The notes under the pieces are model-generated. The model worked only from the letters and a program-made list of their open reading frames with translations. It was not told the origin of the DNA and ran no database searches. DNA of 34,784 nt from assembly GCA_902798425.1 (NCBI GenBank), contig CADBWR010000028.1, positions 1-34,784 of the forward strand, read 5' to 3'. Numbering within the stretch: the stretch's first letter is position 1; every line of letters begins with the position of its first letter. The translations under genes and the position numbers were made by a program. The DNA comes from an uncultured Bacteroidales bacterium. Lineage in GTDB: Bacteria; Bacteroidota; Bacteroidia; Bacteroidales; Bacteroidaceae. Shown piece by piece: positions 14,312 to 23,196 of the stretch.

Positions 14312-15598
14312 CTACTGAGCAAACTTGTAAAGTTTGTCAGACCAGTATTTGCGGAGGTCTTTCCACTTATAGTAATAAGGTGTAGACGTGGAAGGAACAG
14401 GCAAGGTCACCTCGCGCTCGTTGAGCAGTGCTTTGACAAGGATGTCGCCCTGACCGCTTTTGGGTTTATAGAAAACCAGTTGAATATTGCATCCCATGGG
14501 GAAGATTGTATAGTTGCGCCAATAGCGTTCCAATTGGTCAAGATCGTTGATGCTGGCATTGCACGTACCAAGTTCCATGAGACAAGCCAGCGGCAAGACA
14601 CACACCTCATGGCCAAAGCGCATAGTAGCCTGTGGCTTTCCGAGGGCTACACAGGTGTCAGCTGTCTCAATGATGTTCGTCAGCAGATTGAACTGACTGA
14701 AAGGATTGACATTGCCCGTCTGCGGAGCATTGGCGTAGCGCAGATACCAGCTGGCATTATTGATGGTCCACTGATCGTAGAGCTCATCATTGGTAAAGAG
14801 GTGTAACAGGTCAACACCATCGTCATGGCTCTGCATATTGATAACGACTTCAAAGAGATGGCGCATCAGCGAACCCTGAGGGATGCTGTCAGCAACCCAG
14901 CGCTGGTCGTTGAAGAGTACATTCATCAGTCTGGTGGGGTGTGTACGGCGCTCGGTAAACGCATTGAGTGCTGATCTGTCCATATGGTCACGAGCCTCCT
15001 TGACCCTACCCTCGCGATTCTGGTTCAGATAGTACTGCAGGCTCTCGCTGACATCGTTATGGATGCGTGCTGTAGGGTTAGCAGCCATCAGTTCTTCACA
15101 TTCGGCAACCATCGACAGGATGCAGCGCGTCACTACCGTGCTGCGGGCATCGATGGCAACACCCTCACTCTTGAAAATCTCCGGGAAACGGGCAGCAATG
15201 CGCTTGCCTATACCATGATGCTGGCGCTCACCAACGGTTGTCAGGTCGCCCAAGCGCTTATCGATGGTCTTGTAGAACTGCTCCAACTGTGCCAGCGTCT
15301 CCTTGCCGACGGCTGTCAGCTTGTCTTGACGGGCAGCCTTTCTCAACGGGTCAAGTGCCTTGTCGTAGTCGCTGGTATTGATGAGCCAGCGCGAACCATG
15401 TCGGCCATAGTGCGAGAAATAGAAGGGTATGTAGCCTACGGGGGTGGCTGTATACCTGAAGTTGGGAAGCTGACGGTCATAGTCAACATAGTTAGAACCT
15501 GCCAACCAGGGATTGGCCTTAATATCATCGCGAGCACTCTGAGCAGCAATGGTCAGAACGACCAGCAGCATCAAGACAGAGGTAAATAGTTTTTTCAT
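14312..15598 (-). CDS. Histidine-type acid phosphatase (MINPP/phytase-like)
   Basis: The 428-residue precursor has a signal peptide (MKKLFTSVLMLLVVLTIAAQS). It carries the histidine acid phosphatase motif RHGSR at 66-70 with the phospho-acceptor H67. The second active-site motif appears as GHE (H330-E331), matching the HAE form of multiple inositol-polyphosphate phosphatases rather than the HD form of classical acid phosphatases. Bacterial MINPP enzymes remove phosphates from phytate and related inositol phosphates, and the periplasm or surface would be the site. The ATG overlaps the stop of the upstream P-loop/CYTH gene by 4 bases (ATGA), so the two are translationally coupled. The substrate is inferred from the family. 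Confidence 0.88.
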   Translation of the reverse strand: MKKLFTSVLMLLVVLTIAAQSARDDIKANPWLAGSNYVDYDRQLPNFRYTATPVGYIPFYFSHYGRHGSRWLINTSDYDKALDPLRKAARQDKLTAVGKETLAQLEQFYKTIDKRLGDLTTVGERQHHGIGKRIAARFPEIFKSEGVAIDARSTVVTRCILSMVAECEELMAANPTARIHNDVSESLQYYLNQNREGRVKEARDHMDRSALNAFTERRTHPTRLMNVLFNDQRWVADSIPQGSLMRHLFEVVINMQSHDDGVDLLHLFTNDELYDQWTINNASWYLRYANAPQTGNVNPFSQFNLLTNIIETADTCVALGKPQATMRFGHEVCVLPLACLMELGTCNASINDLDQLERYWRNYTIFPMGCNIQLVFYKPKSGQGDILVKALLNEREVTLPVPSTSTPYYYKWKDLRKYWSDKLYKFAQ

Positions 15599-16692
15599 CT
15601 GCGTAACGCAATATTATAGTTATAGAATTGTTTGTTGCCTGTAATGTCCTGCAAGACCTTGATAAATGGCGGGAAGTTTACGCTCTCTTGTTCGGCGACG
15701 CCCTTGGTCTGCAGTATCATGAGGTTGTCCACAGGAGCGTGGAAGAAGTCTATCTCAAAATACTGCCCCTTCCAGATGAACGAGCGGCGGGTCTTACGAA
15801 TGGTAGAGCGGTAGGGGTCTGCCTGTTGCAGCAAGGACTCGTAGAGGGCGTTGCTGACTTGGCGCTCTGTCTCCAGATACTCTGTCTTTGACACACGCTT
15901 CTTGGTCTTATGGACATTGACAACCTCGCCACCCCAGCAGCGGCGACGCAGACGGACCTCAACGCCCGGGTCAGCAACAAGATAGGTCTGCGTTATCTCA
16001 CTCTCGATGCACTCAGGGAGCTCGCCAGTGAGTTCGACGAGATAGACTCGCTCTTCCTCAACAGGCAGTGGCAGTCCTAACACGTTGGAAATTTCCAGAA
16101 GGACACGATTTAGCTTGGTATCAAAATCGTCGTGGTTATTGATGACACGCAAGTGGGGATGACCAGTCCAGGCTTTGTTGACTTTCTTATCCAAGTCGCG
16201 GGCCAACTGCAGTCCTTCCTCGTTGGCTTGTTCATAGCGCGTGGAGTTGGTCGCTGTGGTATAGTATTGCTCGGCACCATCAGCAGCACTCACCAAATGG
16301 AGCACAGCATCGTAGCGTTCACGAAGCTCGTTGGGTGTGGTGCCACACTTCTGGCACAGCTCTATCCACATCTCAGGAGAGATATAGGCCGAGATGTCCA
16401 GTGTGCCACGGTCACAGACGACGACAGTGGGTTTGGTGCACGTCTCTGCCAGTCGCATAAAACTATCCTCCAGTGCCAGCTGGGTCTGCAGAATGGCCAA
16501 CTCGCCCTCATAATAGAGATTCTTGTTCGGTGTCAGGTAGCTCCAGCCGCCCTGGCTGTACATAGTGGGCACTTCGGGTACGGTAAACACCTTGAAACCC
16601 AGATTGGAGAAGTATTCATTGATGCGCACCAAAGCAGTAGTTTTGCCAGCACAAGGGCCGCCAGTCAGTACGATTCGTTTTACATTATTCAT
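15595..16692 (-). CDS. P-loop NTPase (AAA_28-like) fused to a CYTH domain
   Basis: The 365-residue cytoplasmic protein has two domains. Residues ~5-190 are a kinase-like P-loop module with Walker A GGPCAGKTT (11-19), PEVPTMYSQGG and VVCDRGTLDISAY. Residues ~200-365 resemble CYTH/triphosphate tunnel proteins: EIEQTYL-type strand (ESEITQTYL), VEVRLRRRCWGG, VHKTKKRVSKTEYLETERQVS and a late IWKGQYFEIDFF strand. CYTH enzymes bind triphosphorylated substrates, often hydrolysing inorganic triphosphate, in a tunnel lined with acidic and basic residues. The fusion suggests phosphoryl transfer or triphosphate turnover. It is first in a coupled pair with the MINPP-like phosphatase. The exact substrate is unknown. 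Confidence 0.85.
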   Translation of the reverse strand: MNNVKRIVLTGGPCAGKTTALVRINEYFSNLGFKVFTVPEVPTMYSQGGWSYLTPNKNLYYEGELAILQTQLALEDSFMRLAETCTKPTVVVCDRGTLDISAYISPEMWIELCQKCGTTPNELRERYDAVLHLVSAADGAEQYYTTATNSTRYEQANEEGLQLARDLDKKVNKAWTGHPHLRVINNHDDFDTKLNRVLLEISNVLGLPLPVEEERVYLVELTGELPECIESEITQTYLVADPGVEVRLRRRCWGGEVVNVHKTKKRVSKTEYLETERQVSNALYESLLQQADPYRSTIRKTRRSFIWKGQYFEIDFFHAPVDNLMILQTKGVAEQESVNFPPFIKVLQDITGNKQFYNYNIALRR

Positions 16693-16713
16693 ATTTTTAT
16701 CAATTTCTGGCTG

Positions 16714-16721
16714 TAAAGGTA
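16714..16721 (-). promoter_or_regulatory. Candidate -7 box for the P-loop/CYTH-phosphatase pair
   Basis: Minus-strand TACCTTTA differs from TAnnTTTG at the last base. It sits 21 bases before the start codon at 16692, back-to-back with the plus-strand box at 16743. Confidence 0.4.
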
Positions 16722-16742
16722 ATCAATTTTTAGGAATTATTG

Positions 16743-16750
16743 TATCTTTG
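16743..16750 (+). promoter_or_regulatory. Promoter -7 box of the prolyl oligopeptidase gene
   Basis: TATCTTTG followed by CAGCG, 23 bases before the ATG at 16774. A clear -33 is not seen. Confidence 0.6.
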
Positions 16751-16773
16751 CAGCGAAAAATTGCGTAACACTT

Positions 16774-18882
16774 ATGAAAAGAACTATTATCATGGCGATA
16801 GCTACGATGGCCAGCACGCTGGTTTCAGCTCAGAATCTTCACTATCCGGCAGCAGCAAAGAACAGTACTGTGGATGAGTATTTTGGCACCAAAGTGGCAG
16901 ACCCCTATCGATGGCTGGAAGACGACAAGTCTGCTGAGACCGCAGCATGGGTAGAGGCCGAGAACAAGGTGACAAGCGAATACTTGAGTCGCATACCATT
17001 CCGTAAGAACTTGCTGAAACGACTGACAGAGTTGGTTAACTACGAGAAAATCGGGGCGCCACACAAGCGTCACGGCAAGTGGTACTTCTATAAGAACAAT
17101 GGACTGCAGAACCAATCTGTGATGTATGTCATGGACGAGTTAGGCGGAGAGCCACGCGTATTTCTGGACCCTAACAAATTGAGTACGGACGGAACGGTGG
17201 CACTGAAAGGAGTCTACTTTGCACACAACGGCAAGTGGGCAGCCTACGCCATCTCGCGTTCTGGCTCCGACTGGCAGGAGTTCTACGTCATTGACCTGAA
17301 GACGGGACAGCTGACCAACGAACATATTGAGTGGGCTAAATTCTCCGGGGCAGCATGGAAGGGCGACGGCTTCTACTACAGTGCCTACGACCGTCCCACA
17401 GAGGGCAAGGAGTTCTCGAATGTCAACGAAGGCATGAAGATATACTACCACAAGATGGGGACACCGCAGTCAGCGGATGTGCTGTTCTACCAGAACCCCA
17501 CGCAGCCGAAGCGTTTCTATGAGTTGAGTGTCAACGAAGAGGAGACGCTCATGTACATGTATGAAGCGGGGGCAGGAGCAGGCAACAACCTGTTTGTCCG
17601 TGACTTACGCCAACAGGAGTCGCAGTTTATCCAACTCACGGACAATATGGACTACCTGTACAGTCCCATTTATAACGAAGGGAACACTATCTACCTCTAC
17701 ACCAACTACGGAGCACCCAAAGGACGCATCATGAAAGCCGACATCCATCAGCCTGGAGTCAACGACTGGCAGGAACTCATCCCTGAGCAACAGAACATGC
17801 TGGGTGGGGTTGATGTCGTCAACCGCCAACTCATTCTGACCTATGCGCAGGATGCTTGTGACCACGCCTTCATCTATGGCTTGGACGGCAAGATGCGCCA
17901 CGAAGTCAAACTGCCGATGGTAGGTAGTGTGAGCTTTACGGGCAACCAGAAACAACCCGAATGCTTCTATACCTTTACCTCGTTTACCATGCCTGGCACT
18001 ATCTATCGCTATGACATGGAAAAGAACGAGAGCACATTGTATGCGCAGCCGAGTGTAAAGTTCCGTCAGCAGGACTACGAGAGCAAACAGCTGTTCTTCC
18101 AGAGCAAGGATGGTACGCGCGTACCTATGTTTATTACGTATAAGAAGGGAATGAAGCTGAACGGCAAAAATCCCGTCTACCTCTATGGCTACGGTGGTTT
18201 CAACATTCCACTGGCTCCTGGCTTCTCGGCGATGCGCATACCCTTCCTGGAACAGGGTGGTATCTATGCACAGGTGAACCTGCGCGGCGGCAGCGAATAT
18301 GGCGAGGAGTGGCATCTGGCTGGTACAAAGATGCAGAAGCAGAACGTCTTCGACGACTTTATCAGTGCTGCCGAATACTTGATTAGCGAGGGCTACACAT
18401 CGAAAGAGAAACTGGCTATTGTAGGTGGGTCGAATGGCGGATTGCTCGTGGGTGCCTGTATGACGCAGCGCCCAGACTTGTTCCGTGTAGCCATTCCACA
18501 AGTAGGCGTCATGGACATGCTGCGCTACCACAAGTTCACCATTGGCTGGAACTGGGCCTCTGACTATGGTACCAGCGAGGACTCCAAGGAAATGTTCGAA
18601 TACCTGAAAGGCTATTCACCCTTGCACAACCTGAAGAAGGGTGTCTCCTACCCTGCCACGATGGTGACCACAGCAGACCACGACGACCGCGTAGTACCCG
18701 CCCACTCGTTTAAGTTTGCTGCCACGCTGCAGGAGTGCCATGAAGGAACAAATCCCGTCATCATCCGTATAGACACAAAGGCAGGTCATGGCGGTGGCAA
18801 GCCCTTGGCAAAGGTGCTGGAGGAACAGGCTGACATCTACTCCTTTATCCTCTACAACATGGGGGTGAGATGGAAGAGGTAA
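16774..18882 (+). CDS. Prolyl oligopeptidase (S9A)
   Basis: This enzyme cleaves on the carboxyl side of proline in short peptides. The 702-residue precursor has a signal peptide (MKRTIIMAIATMASTLVSAQ), so it is exported, unlike cytosolic eukaryotic enzymes. After YPAAAKNSTVDEYFGTKVADPYRWLED, the typical S9A opening, comes a beta-propeller (to ~residue 420). The catalytic domain has GGSNGG (S553), TADHDDRVVP (D637 by analogy) and AGHGGGKP (H672). The length fits the family (about 700). The last residues, GVRWKR and the stop codon, are encoded by the start of a 14-bp tandem repeat, so the original C-terminus may have been altered. With the DPP IV gene upstream it suggests a proline-directed peptide-degrading lifestyle. 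Confidence 0.94.
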   Translation: MKRTIIMAIATMASTLVSAQNLHYPAAAKNSTVDEYFGTKVADPYRWLEDDKSAETAAWVEAENKVTSEYLSRIPFRKNLLKRLTELVNYEKIGAPHKRHGKWYFYKNNGLQNQSVMYVMDELGGEPRVFLDPNKLSTDGTVALKGVYFAHNGKWAAYAISRSGSDWQEFYVIDLKTGQLTNEHIEWAKFSGAAWKGDGFYYSAYDRPTEGKEFSNVNEGMKIYYHKMGTPQSADVLFYQNPTQPKRFYELSVNEEETLMYMYEAGAGAGNNLFVRDLRQQESQFIQLTDNMDYLYSPIYNEGNTIYLYTNYGAPKGRIMKADIHQPGVNDWQELIPEQQNMLGGVDVVNRQLILTYAQDACDHAFIYGLDGKMRHEVKLPMVGSVSFTGNQKQPECFYTFTSFTMPGTIYRYDMEKNESTLYAQPSVKFRQQDYESKQLFFQSKDGTRVPMFITYKKGMKLNGKNPVYLYGYGGFNIPLAPGFSAMRIPFLEQGGIYAQVNLRGGSEYGEEWHLAGTKMQKQNVFDDFISAAEYLISEGYTSKEKLAIVGGSNGGLLVGACMTQRPDLFRVAIPQVGVMDMLRYHKFTIGWNWASDYGTSEDSKEMFEYLKGYSPLHNLKKGVSYPATMVTTADHDDRVVPAHSFKFAATLQECHEGTNPVIIRIDTKAGHGGGKPLAKVLEEQADIYSFILYNMGVRWKR

Positions 18883-18931
18883 GATGGAAGAGGTAAGAGG
18901 TAAGAAGTAAGATGTAAGATGGAAGAGATAG
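18869..18931. repeat. 7/14-bp tandem repeat overlapping a gene end
   Basis: GATGGAAGAGGTAA occurs twice in tandem (18869-18882 and 18883-18896), followed by 7-mers GAGGTAA, GAAGTAA and GATGTAA and a final GATGGAAGAGATAG. The first unit encodes the end and stop of the prolyl oligopeptidase. Slippage here would change little except spacer length. Confidence 0.85.
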
Positions 18932-18964
18932 AAAAGTGCCGGTAAACATAGCGTTTGCCGGCAC
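18932..18964 (-). terminator. Intrinsic terminator of mutA-mutB
   Basis: GTGCCGGTAAAC (18936-18947) pairs with GTTTGCCGGCAC (18953-18964), with one wobble pair and a 5-base loop. On the minus strand the stem is followed by TTTTC. It lies just beyond the mutB stop and may also stop plus-strand transcription of the peptidase gene. Confidence 0.75.
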
Positions 18965-18987
18965 TAAAATTATCAATGAGAATTTGA

Positions 18988-21156
18988 TTACTCTTTGTCG
19001 AGCAAAATCTTCATCATCTCCACAGCAGCCTTAGCCACTGAAGTACCAGGACCGAAGATGGCAGCTACGCCAGCCTTGTAAAGGAAGTCGTAGTCCTGGG
19101 CAGGGATAACACCGCCAGCGATGACCATGATATCCTCACGACCCAACTTCTTCAGTTCCTCAATCAGCTGGGGAATCAGTGTCTTGTGACCAGCAGCCAG
19201 TGAAGAGGCACCAACGCAATGCACGTCGTTCTCTACAGCCTCGCGGGCAGCCTCGGCAGGCGTCTGGAACAGCGGTCCCATATCTACGTCGAAGCCACAG
19301 TCGGCATAGCCCGTAGCAACAACCTTAGCACCACGGTCGTGACCATCCTGACCCATCTTGGCAATGAAGATACGAGGACGGCGACCTTCCTTCTCTGCGA
19401 ACTCGTCGGTCAGCTTGCAAGCCAACTCAAAGTCCTTATCATTCTTTGATTCTGAACTATACACGCCTGAAATTGTTCTGATTACTGCTTTATAACGACC
19501 TACGATCTTCTCGCAGGCATCTGAAATCTCACCTAACGTACAACGCAGCTGAGCAGCCTTGACAGCCAAGTCGAGCAGGTTGTTCTCGCTCTTGCGGCCT
19601 TCGTTGAAGTCACGCACACAGTCGGTGATGGCCTTCAGAGCTGCCTGACAAGCTGCCTCGTCGCGCTTGCTGCGTACCTCCTTCAGACTCTCCTCCTGCT
19701 GCTTGCGTACAGCAGTGTTGTCAACCTCAAGGATGTCGATGGGGTCTTCATGCTCCAGACGATACTTGTTGGTACCGACAATGGTCTGAACACCAGAGTC
19801 GATACGAGCCTGCGTACGTGCTGCAGCCTCCTCGATACGCATCTTGGGCAGACCGGTCTCGATAGCCTTAGCCATACCACCCAGCTTCTCAATTTCCTGG
19901 ATGTGCTCCCAAGCCTTGTGAACCAACTCGTTGGTCAGGGTCTCTACATAGTAAGAACCTGCCCAGGGGTCTATCTGCTTGCAGACTTTGGTCTCGTTCT
20001 GGATGTATATCTGCGTGTTACGAGCAATACGAGCCGAGAAGTCGGTAGGCAGAGCGATAGCCTCATCAAGCGCATTGGTATGCAGTGACTGGGTGTGGCC
20101 CAGCACAGCAGCCATAGCCTCGATACAGGTACGGCCTACGTTGTTGAAGGGGTCTTGCTCGGTCAGTGACCAACCAGAAGTCTGTGAGTGGGTACGCAGT
20201 GCCAGTGACTTAGGATTCTTGGCACCGAAGCTCTTCACAATCTTAGCCCACAGCAGACGGCCTGCACGCATCTTGGCAATCTCCATGAAATGGTTCATAC
20301 CGATAGCCCAGAAGAACGACAGACGAGGAGCGAAGGCATCCACATCAATACCGGCATTCACACCCGTACGCAGGTAGTCCATACCATCTGCCAAGGTGTA
20401 TGCCAACTCGATGTCGGCAGTAGCACCAGCTTCCTGCATGTGATAACCCGAGATAGAGATGCTGTTGAACTTAGGCATCTTCTGAGAAGTATATTCGAAG
20501 ATATCGGCGATAATCTTCATGGAGAATGCAGGGGGATAGATATAGGTATTACGCACCATGAACTCCTTCAGGATATCGTTCTGGATGGTTCCTGCCATCT
20601 CCTCGAGCTGAGCACCCTGCTCTAGACCGGCTACGATATAGAAGGCCAGGATAGGCAGTACGGCACCGTTCATAGTCATAGAAACGGACATCTTGTTCAA
20701 GGGGATACCACTGAAGAGTACCTTCATATTCTCCTCGTTACAGATGCTGACGCCGGCTTTACCCACATCGCCCACCACACGAGGATTGTCGGGGTCGTAG
20801 CCACGGTGTGTAGGCAGGTCGAAAGCCACGGAAAGACCCTTCTGACCAGAAGCCAGGTTACGACGATAGAAAGCGTTAGACTCCTCAGCAGTAGAGAATC
20901 CGGCATACTGACGGATGGTCCACGGACGGAAGGGGTACATCATAGAGTACGGACCACGGAGATAAGGAGGAATACCTGCTGTGAAGTCAAGGTGCTCCAT
21001 ACCCTCAAGGTCTTCTTTGGTATATACAGGCTGAATGTCAATCTGCTCGGGCGTACGCCAGTTAGCGCTGATGCCATTCTCCTGCTGCCACTGCTGACCA
21101 TTCTTCTGCTGAATGCCAGCGTAGATATCAATATCTTTAAAATTCTTACGTGCCAT
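18988..21156 (-). CDS. mutB: Methylmalonyl-CoA mutase, large (catalytic) subunit
   Basis: This B12-dependent enzyme interconverts succinyl-CoA and (R)-methylmalonyl-CoA. The 722-residue protein opens with the substrate-binding TIM barrel, including [31 protein letters not shown] split over ~58-90 and the conserved [16 protein letters not shown]. The C-terminal cobalamin domain contains DGHDRG with the cobalt-ligating H606 and later [24 protein letters not shown]. The size equals the known mutB subunit. The gene follows mutA with a 2-base gap. With the OadG/biotin/OadB genes nearby it belongs to the succinate-to-propionate route used by propionate-forming Bacteroidales. Confidence 0.97.
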   Translation of the reverse strand: MARKNFKDIDIYAGIQQKNGQQWQQENGISANWRTPEQIDIQPVYTKEDLEGMEHLDFTAGIPPYLRGPYSMMYPFRPWTIRQYAGFSTAEESNAFYRRNLASGQKGLSVAFDLPTHRGYDPDNPRVVGDVGKAGVSICNEENMKVLFSGIPLNKMSVSMTMNGAVLPILAFYIVAGLEQGAQLEEMAGTIQNDILKEFMVRNTYIYPPAFSMKIIADIFEYTSQKMPKFNSISISGYHMQEAGATADIELAYTLADGMDYLRTGVNAGIDVDAFAPRLSFFWAIGMNHFMEIAKMRAGRLLWAKIVKSFGAKNPKSLALRTHSQTSGWSLTEQDPFNNVGRTCIEAMAAVLGHTQSLHTNALDEAIALPTDFSARIARNTQIYIQNETKVCKQIDPWAGSYYVETLTNELVHKAWEHIQEIEKLGGMAKAIETGLPKMRIEEAAARTQARIDSGVQTIVGTNKYRLEHEDPIDILEVDNTAVRKQQEESLKEVRSKRDEAACQAALKAITDCVRDFNEGRKSENNLLDLAVKAAQLRCTLGEISDACEKIVGRYKAVIRTISGVYSSESKNDKDFELACKLTDEFAEKEGRRPRIFIAKMGQDGHDRGAKVVATGYADCGFDVDMGPLFQTPAEAAREAVENDVHCVGASSLAAGHKTLIPQLIEELKKLGREDIMVIAGGVIPAQDYDFLYKAGVAAIFGPGTSVAKAAVEMMKILLDKE

Positions 21157-21158
21157 AA

Positions 21159-23021
21159 TTAGATTCCGAGTTTAGCATTGTACGCACGGAGCGTTTCGAG
21201 CTGGTTAGACTTAACATGAATGAAGTTCTCAATACCGGCAGCCTTGAGGTCTTCCGAGCAAGCGGGAGCACCAGCCACGATAAACATGGCGCGACCGTTG
21301 AGATACTGGAAGGCGGGGATGGCGTACTCAGCATACTCATCATCTGAAGAACAGATGACCACGATGTCAGCGTTAGCCTTCAGGGCTGCATCAACACCCT
21401 CCTCGACGGTCTTGAAACCGAGGTTGTCCATTACCTTGTAGCCTGCAGCAGCAAGGAAGTTGCAAGAGAACTGGGCACGTGCCTGACGCATGGCCAGATT
21501 GCCAATGGTCAGCATGAAGGCAATGGGCTGCTTCTTGGCCTTCTCGGTAGCGAGGCGCAGGGTCTCGAACTCGGAAGCCAGACGGGCAGTGTTGAGCTGG
21601 GGCAACTCGCCAGCCTCATGACCGCCACCGCAACAACAGGCACAGCTCTGGGGCTCCTTGCCCTCGCTGGTCTCGGTGAAGTTGGGGAACTGGTTGGTAC
21701 CCAGGATAAACTCCTTACGGGTGGCAGCAGCTGCGTGACGCTTGTCGTTAGAAGCATTGATGGCATTGACAATATTACCCTTCAACGCCTCAGCTAAGAA
21801 GCCACCAGCCTCCTCGACGGCGAGGAACAGCTTCCATCCTTCTTGAGCGATGGCATCTGTCAAATGCTCAATGGTATAGGAACCGCCTGACACATCGACC
21901 AGCTTATCAAAATGAGCCTCTTCCTTCAGCAGCAGCTGCTGGTTGCGGGCAATACGCTCGGCAAACTCGGTGGGTTGCTCATAAGGTTTGTCAAATGGTG
22001 TGACCACGATAGAATCGACATTGGCCAATGCTGCAGACATGGTCTCTGTCTGTGAGCGCAGCAGGTTGACATAGCTATCGAACAAGGTCTGGTTATACTC
22101 AGAGGTAATAGCGCAGACATGCATCTGAGAACAGGTGCAGTTCAATGCCTCGTCGCCAACAAACTGGCGGACAATCTGAGCCCACAGCATACGGGCGGCA
22201 CGGAACTTGGCAATCTCCATGAAGTAGTTCTCGGAAACACCCATATTGAACTTGATGCGCTTGGCTGCATCGCAGGCACTAACACCAGCCTCGGTCAGCA
22301 CATTCAAATACTCAGCACCCCATGCCAGCGCATAACCCAACTCCTGGTAGATATAAGCACCAGCATTGTTCAGCGATACGCTGTTGACATTGATGCAACG
22401 ATAGCCGGGAAGTTCCTTCAAGGCCTCGATGAGCATCTTAGCCTGAGCTAAGACCGGAGTAACATCTTTGCCCTTCTTGAGGATTTTCTCAATGGGATCG
22501 AAGTTGATACTACCCTTTAACTCTGCCAAAGGATAGCCTTTCTCCTTGAAATAAGCCACTAAGATTTCTGCCAGTTCAACACAGTGGCGCTGGCAGGTCT
22601 TAAAGTTCAGCTCTACATACTGTGGCAGAATGCCGTCAAGGAGTGTAGCGACAAAAGCAGCATTAACATCTTTACCCGAAATCTTGAAACCCAGCGAGTC
22701 AACACCCTTGTTCAAGATATCCAGCGCCTTTGCGTTAGCCGCTTTAGCATCGTCGACAACAATGTCCTGACGGACAAACCACAGGTTGTTGTCTTTTTTG
22801 TTACCACGTACATAGGGGAACTCGCCTGGCAGTGAATCGACTGCTTTTAGATCTTTTAAATCTTCACGACGATAGAAAGGCTGTACGTTAAAGCCTTCAT
22901 TTGTCCTCCAGACGAGTCGCTTCTGGAAGTCTGCACCTTTCAGGTCGACTTCAATCTTGTCCAGCCACTCTTGGGTGGTAGGCGCTTGGAACTCGCTGAA
23001 GAGTTTTTCTTTGTTTGCCAT
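21159..23021 (-). CDS. mutA: Methylmalonyl-CoA mutase, small subunit
   Basis: This 620-residue partner of MutB stabilises the heterodimer but lacks a functional cobalamin ligand. It shows the mutase-like barrel ([21 protein letters not shown] at the start, [44 protein letters not shown]) and a degenerate B12-like C-terminus ([20 protein letters not shown]) with no DxHxxG. An unusual Cys-rich stretch, [14 protein letters not shown] (C460, C462, C463, C464, H468), sits in the linker between the domains. The ATG at 23021 has a -7 box 43 bases upstream. It is first in the mutA-mutB operon and divergent from the AspT-type transporter. Confidence 0.95.
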   Translation of the reverse strand: MANKEKLFSEFQAPTTQEWLDKIEVDLKGADFQKRLVWRTNEGFNVQPFYRREDLKDLKAVDSLPGEFPYVRGNKKDNNLWFVRQDIVVDDAKAANAKALDILNKGVDSLGFKISGKDVNAAFVATLLDGILPQYVELNFKTCQRHCVELAEILVAYFKEKGYPLAELKGSINFDPIEKILKKGKDVTPVLAQAKMLIEALKELPGYRCINVNSVSLNNAGAYIYQELGYALAWGAEYLNVLTEAGVSACDAAKRIKFNMGVSENYFMEIAKFRAARMLWAQIVRQFVGDEALNCTCSQMHVCAITSEYNQTLFDSYVNLLRSQTETMSAALANVDSIVVTPFDKPYEQPTEFAERIARNQQLLLKEEAHFDKLVDVSGGSYTIEHLTDAIAQEGWKLFLAVEEAGGFLAEALKGNIVNAINASNDKRHAAAATRKEFILGTNQFPNFTETSEGKEPQSCACCCGGGHEAGELPQLNTARLASEFETLRLATEKAKKQPIAFMLTIGNLAMRQARAQFSCNFLAAAGYKVMDNLGFKTVEEGVDAALKANADIVVICSSDDEYAEYAIPAFQYLNGRAMFIVAGAPACSEDLKAAGIENFIHVKSNQLETLRAYNAKLGI

Positions 23022-23064
23022 AAATTGTGTTTATTATATAAGTGTTTTAAGTTATTTCTAAATG

Positions 23065-23072
23065 CAAAGGTA
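23065..23072 (-). promoter_or_regulatory. Promoter -7 box of mutA-mutB
   Basis: Minus-strand TACCTTTG fits TAnnTTTG, 43 bases before the mutA start. The -33 region is AT-rich without a clear TTTG. Confidence 0.55.
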
Positions 23073-23165
23073 GCAAATTATTCTGAACTGAAGAAATAAT
23101 TAATAAATATTTTATATTTATCAAAAATAGTTGCACAAAATTTCTTGTGTTGCGCAATTTCTTTG

Positions 23166-23173
23166 TAACTTTG
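23166..23173 (+). promoter_or_regulatory. Promoter -7 box of the transporter/decarboxylase operon
   Basis: TAACTTTG fits TAnnTTTG, 23 bases before the ATG at 23197. TTG at 23145-23147 could be the -33 element (18-base spacer). Its position rules out the earlier in-frame ATG at 23131. Confidence 0.6.
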
Positions 23174-23196
23174 CACACGGAAAAAGAAAATATGTT

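Noticed and set aside
17605-18531. 308-codon frame opposite the prolyl oligopeptidase gene
   Set aside because: It is antisense to a complete S9A enzyme and has no promoter or recognisable motif.
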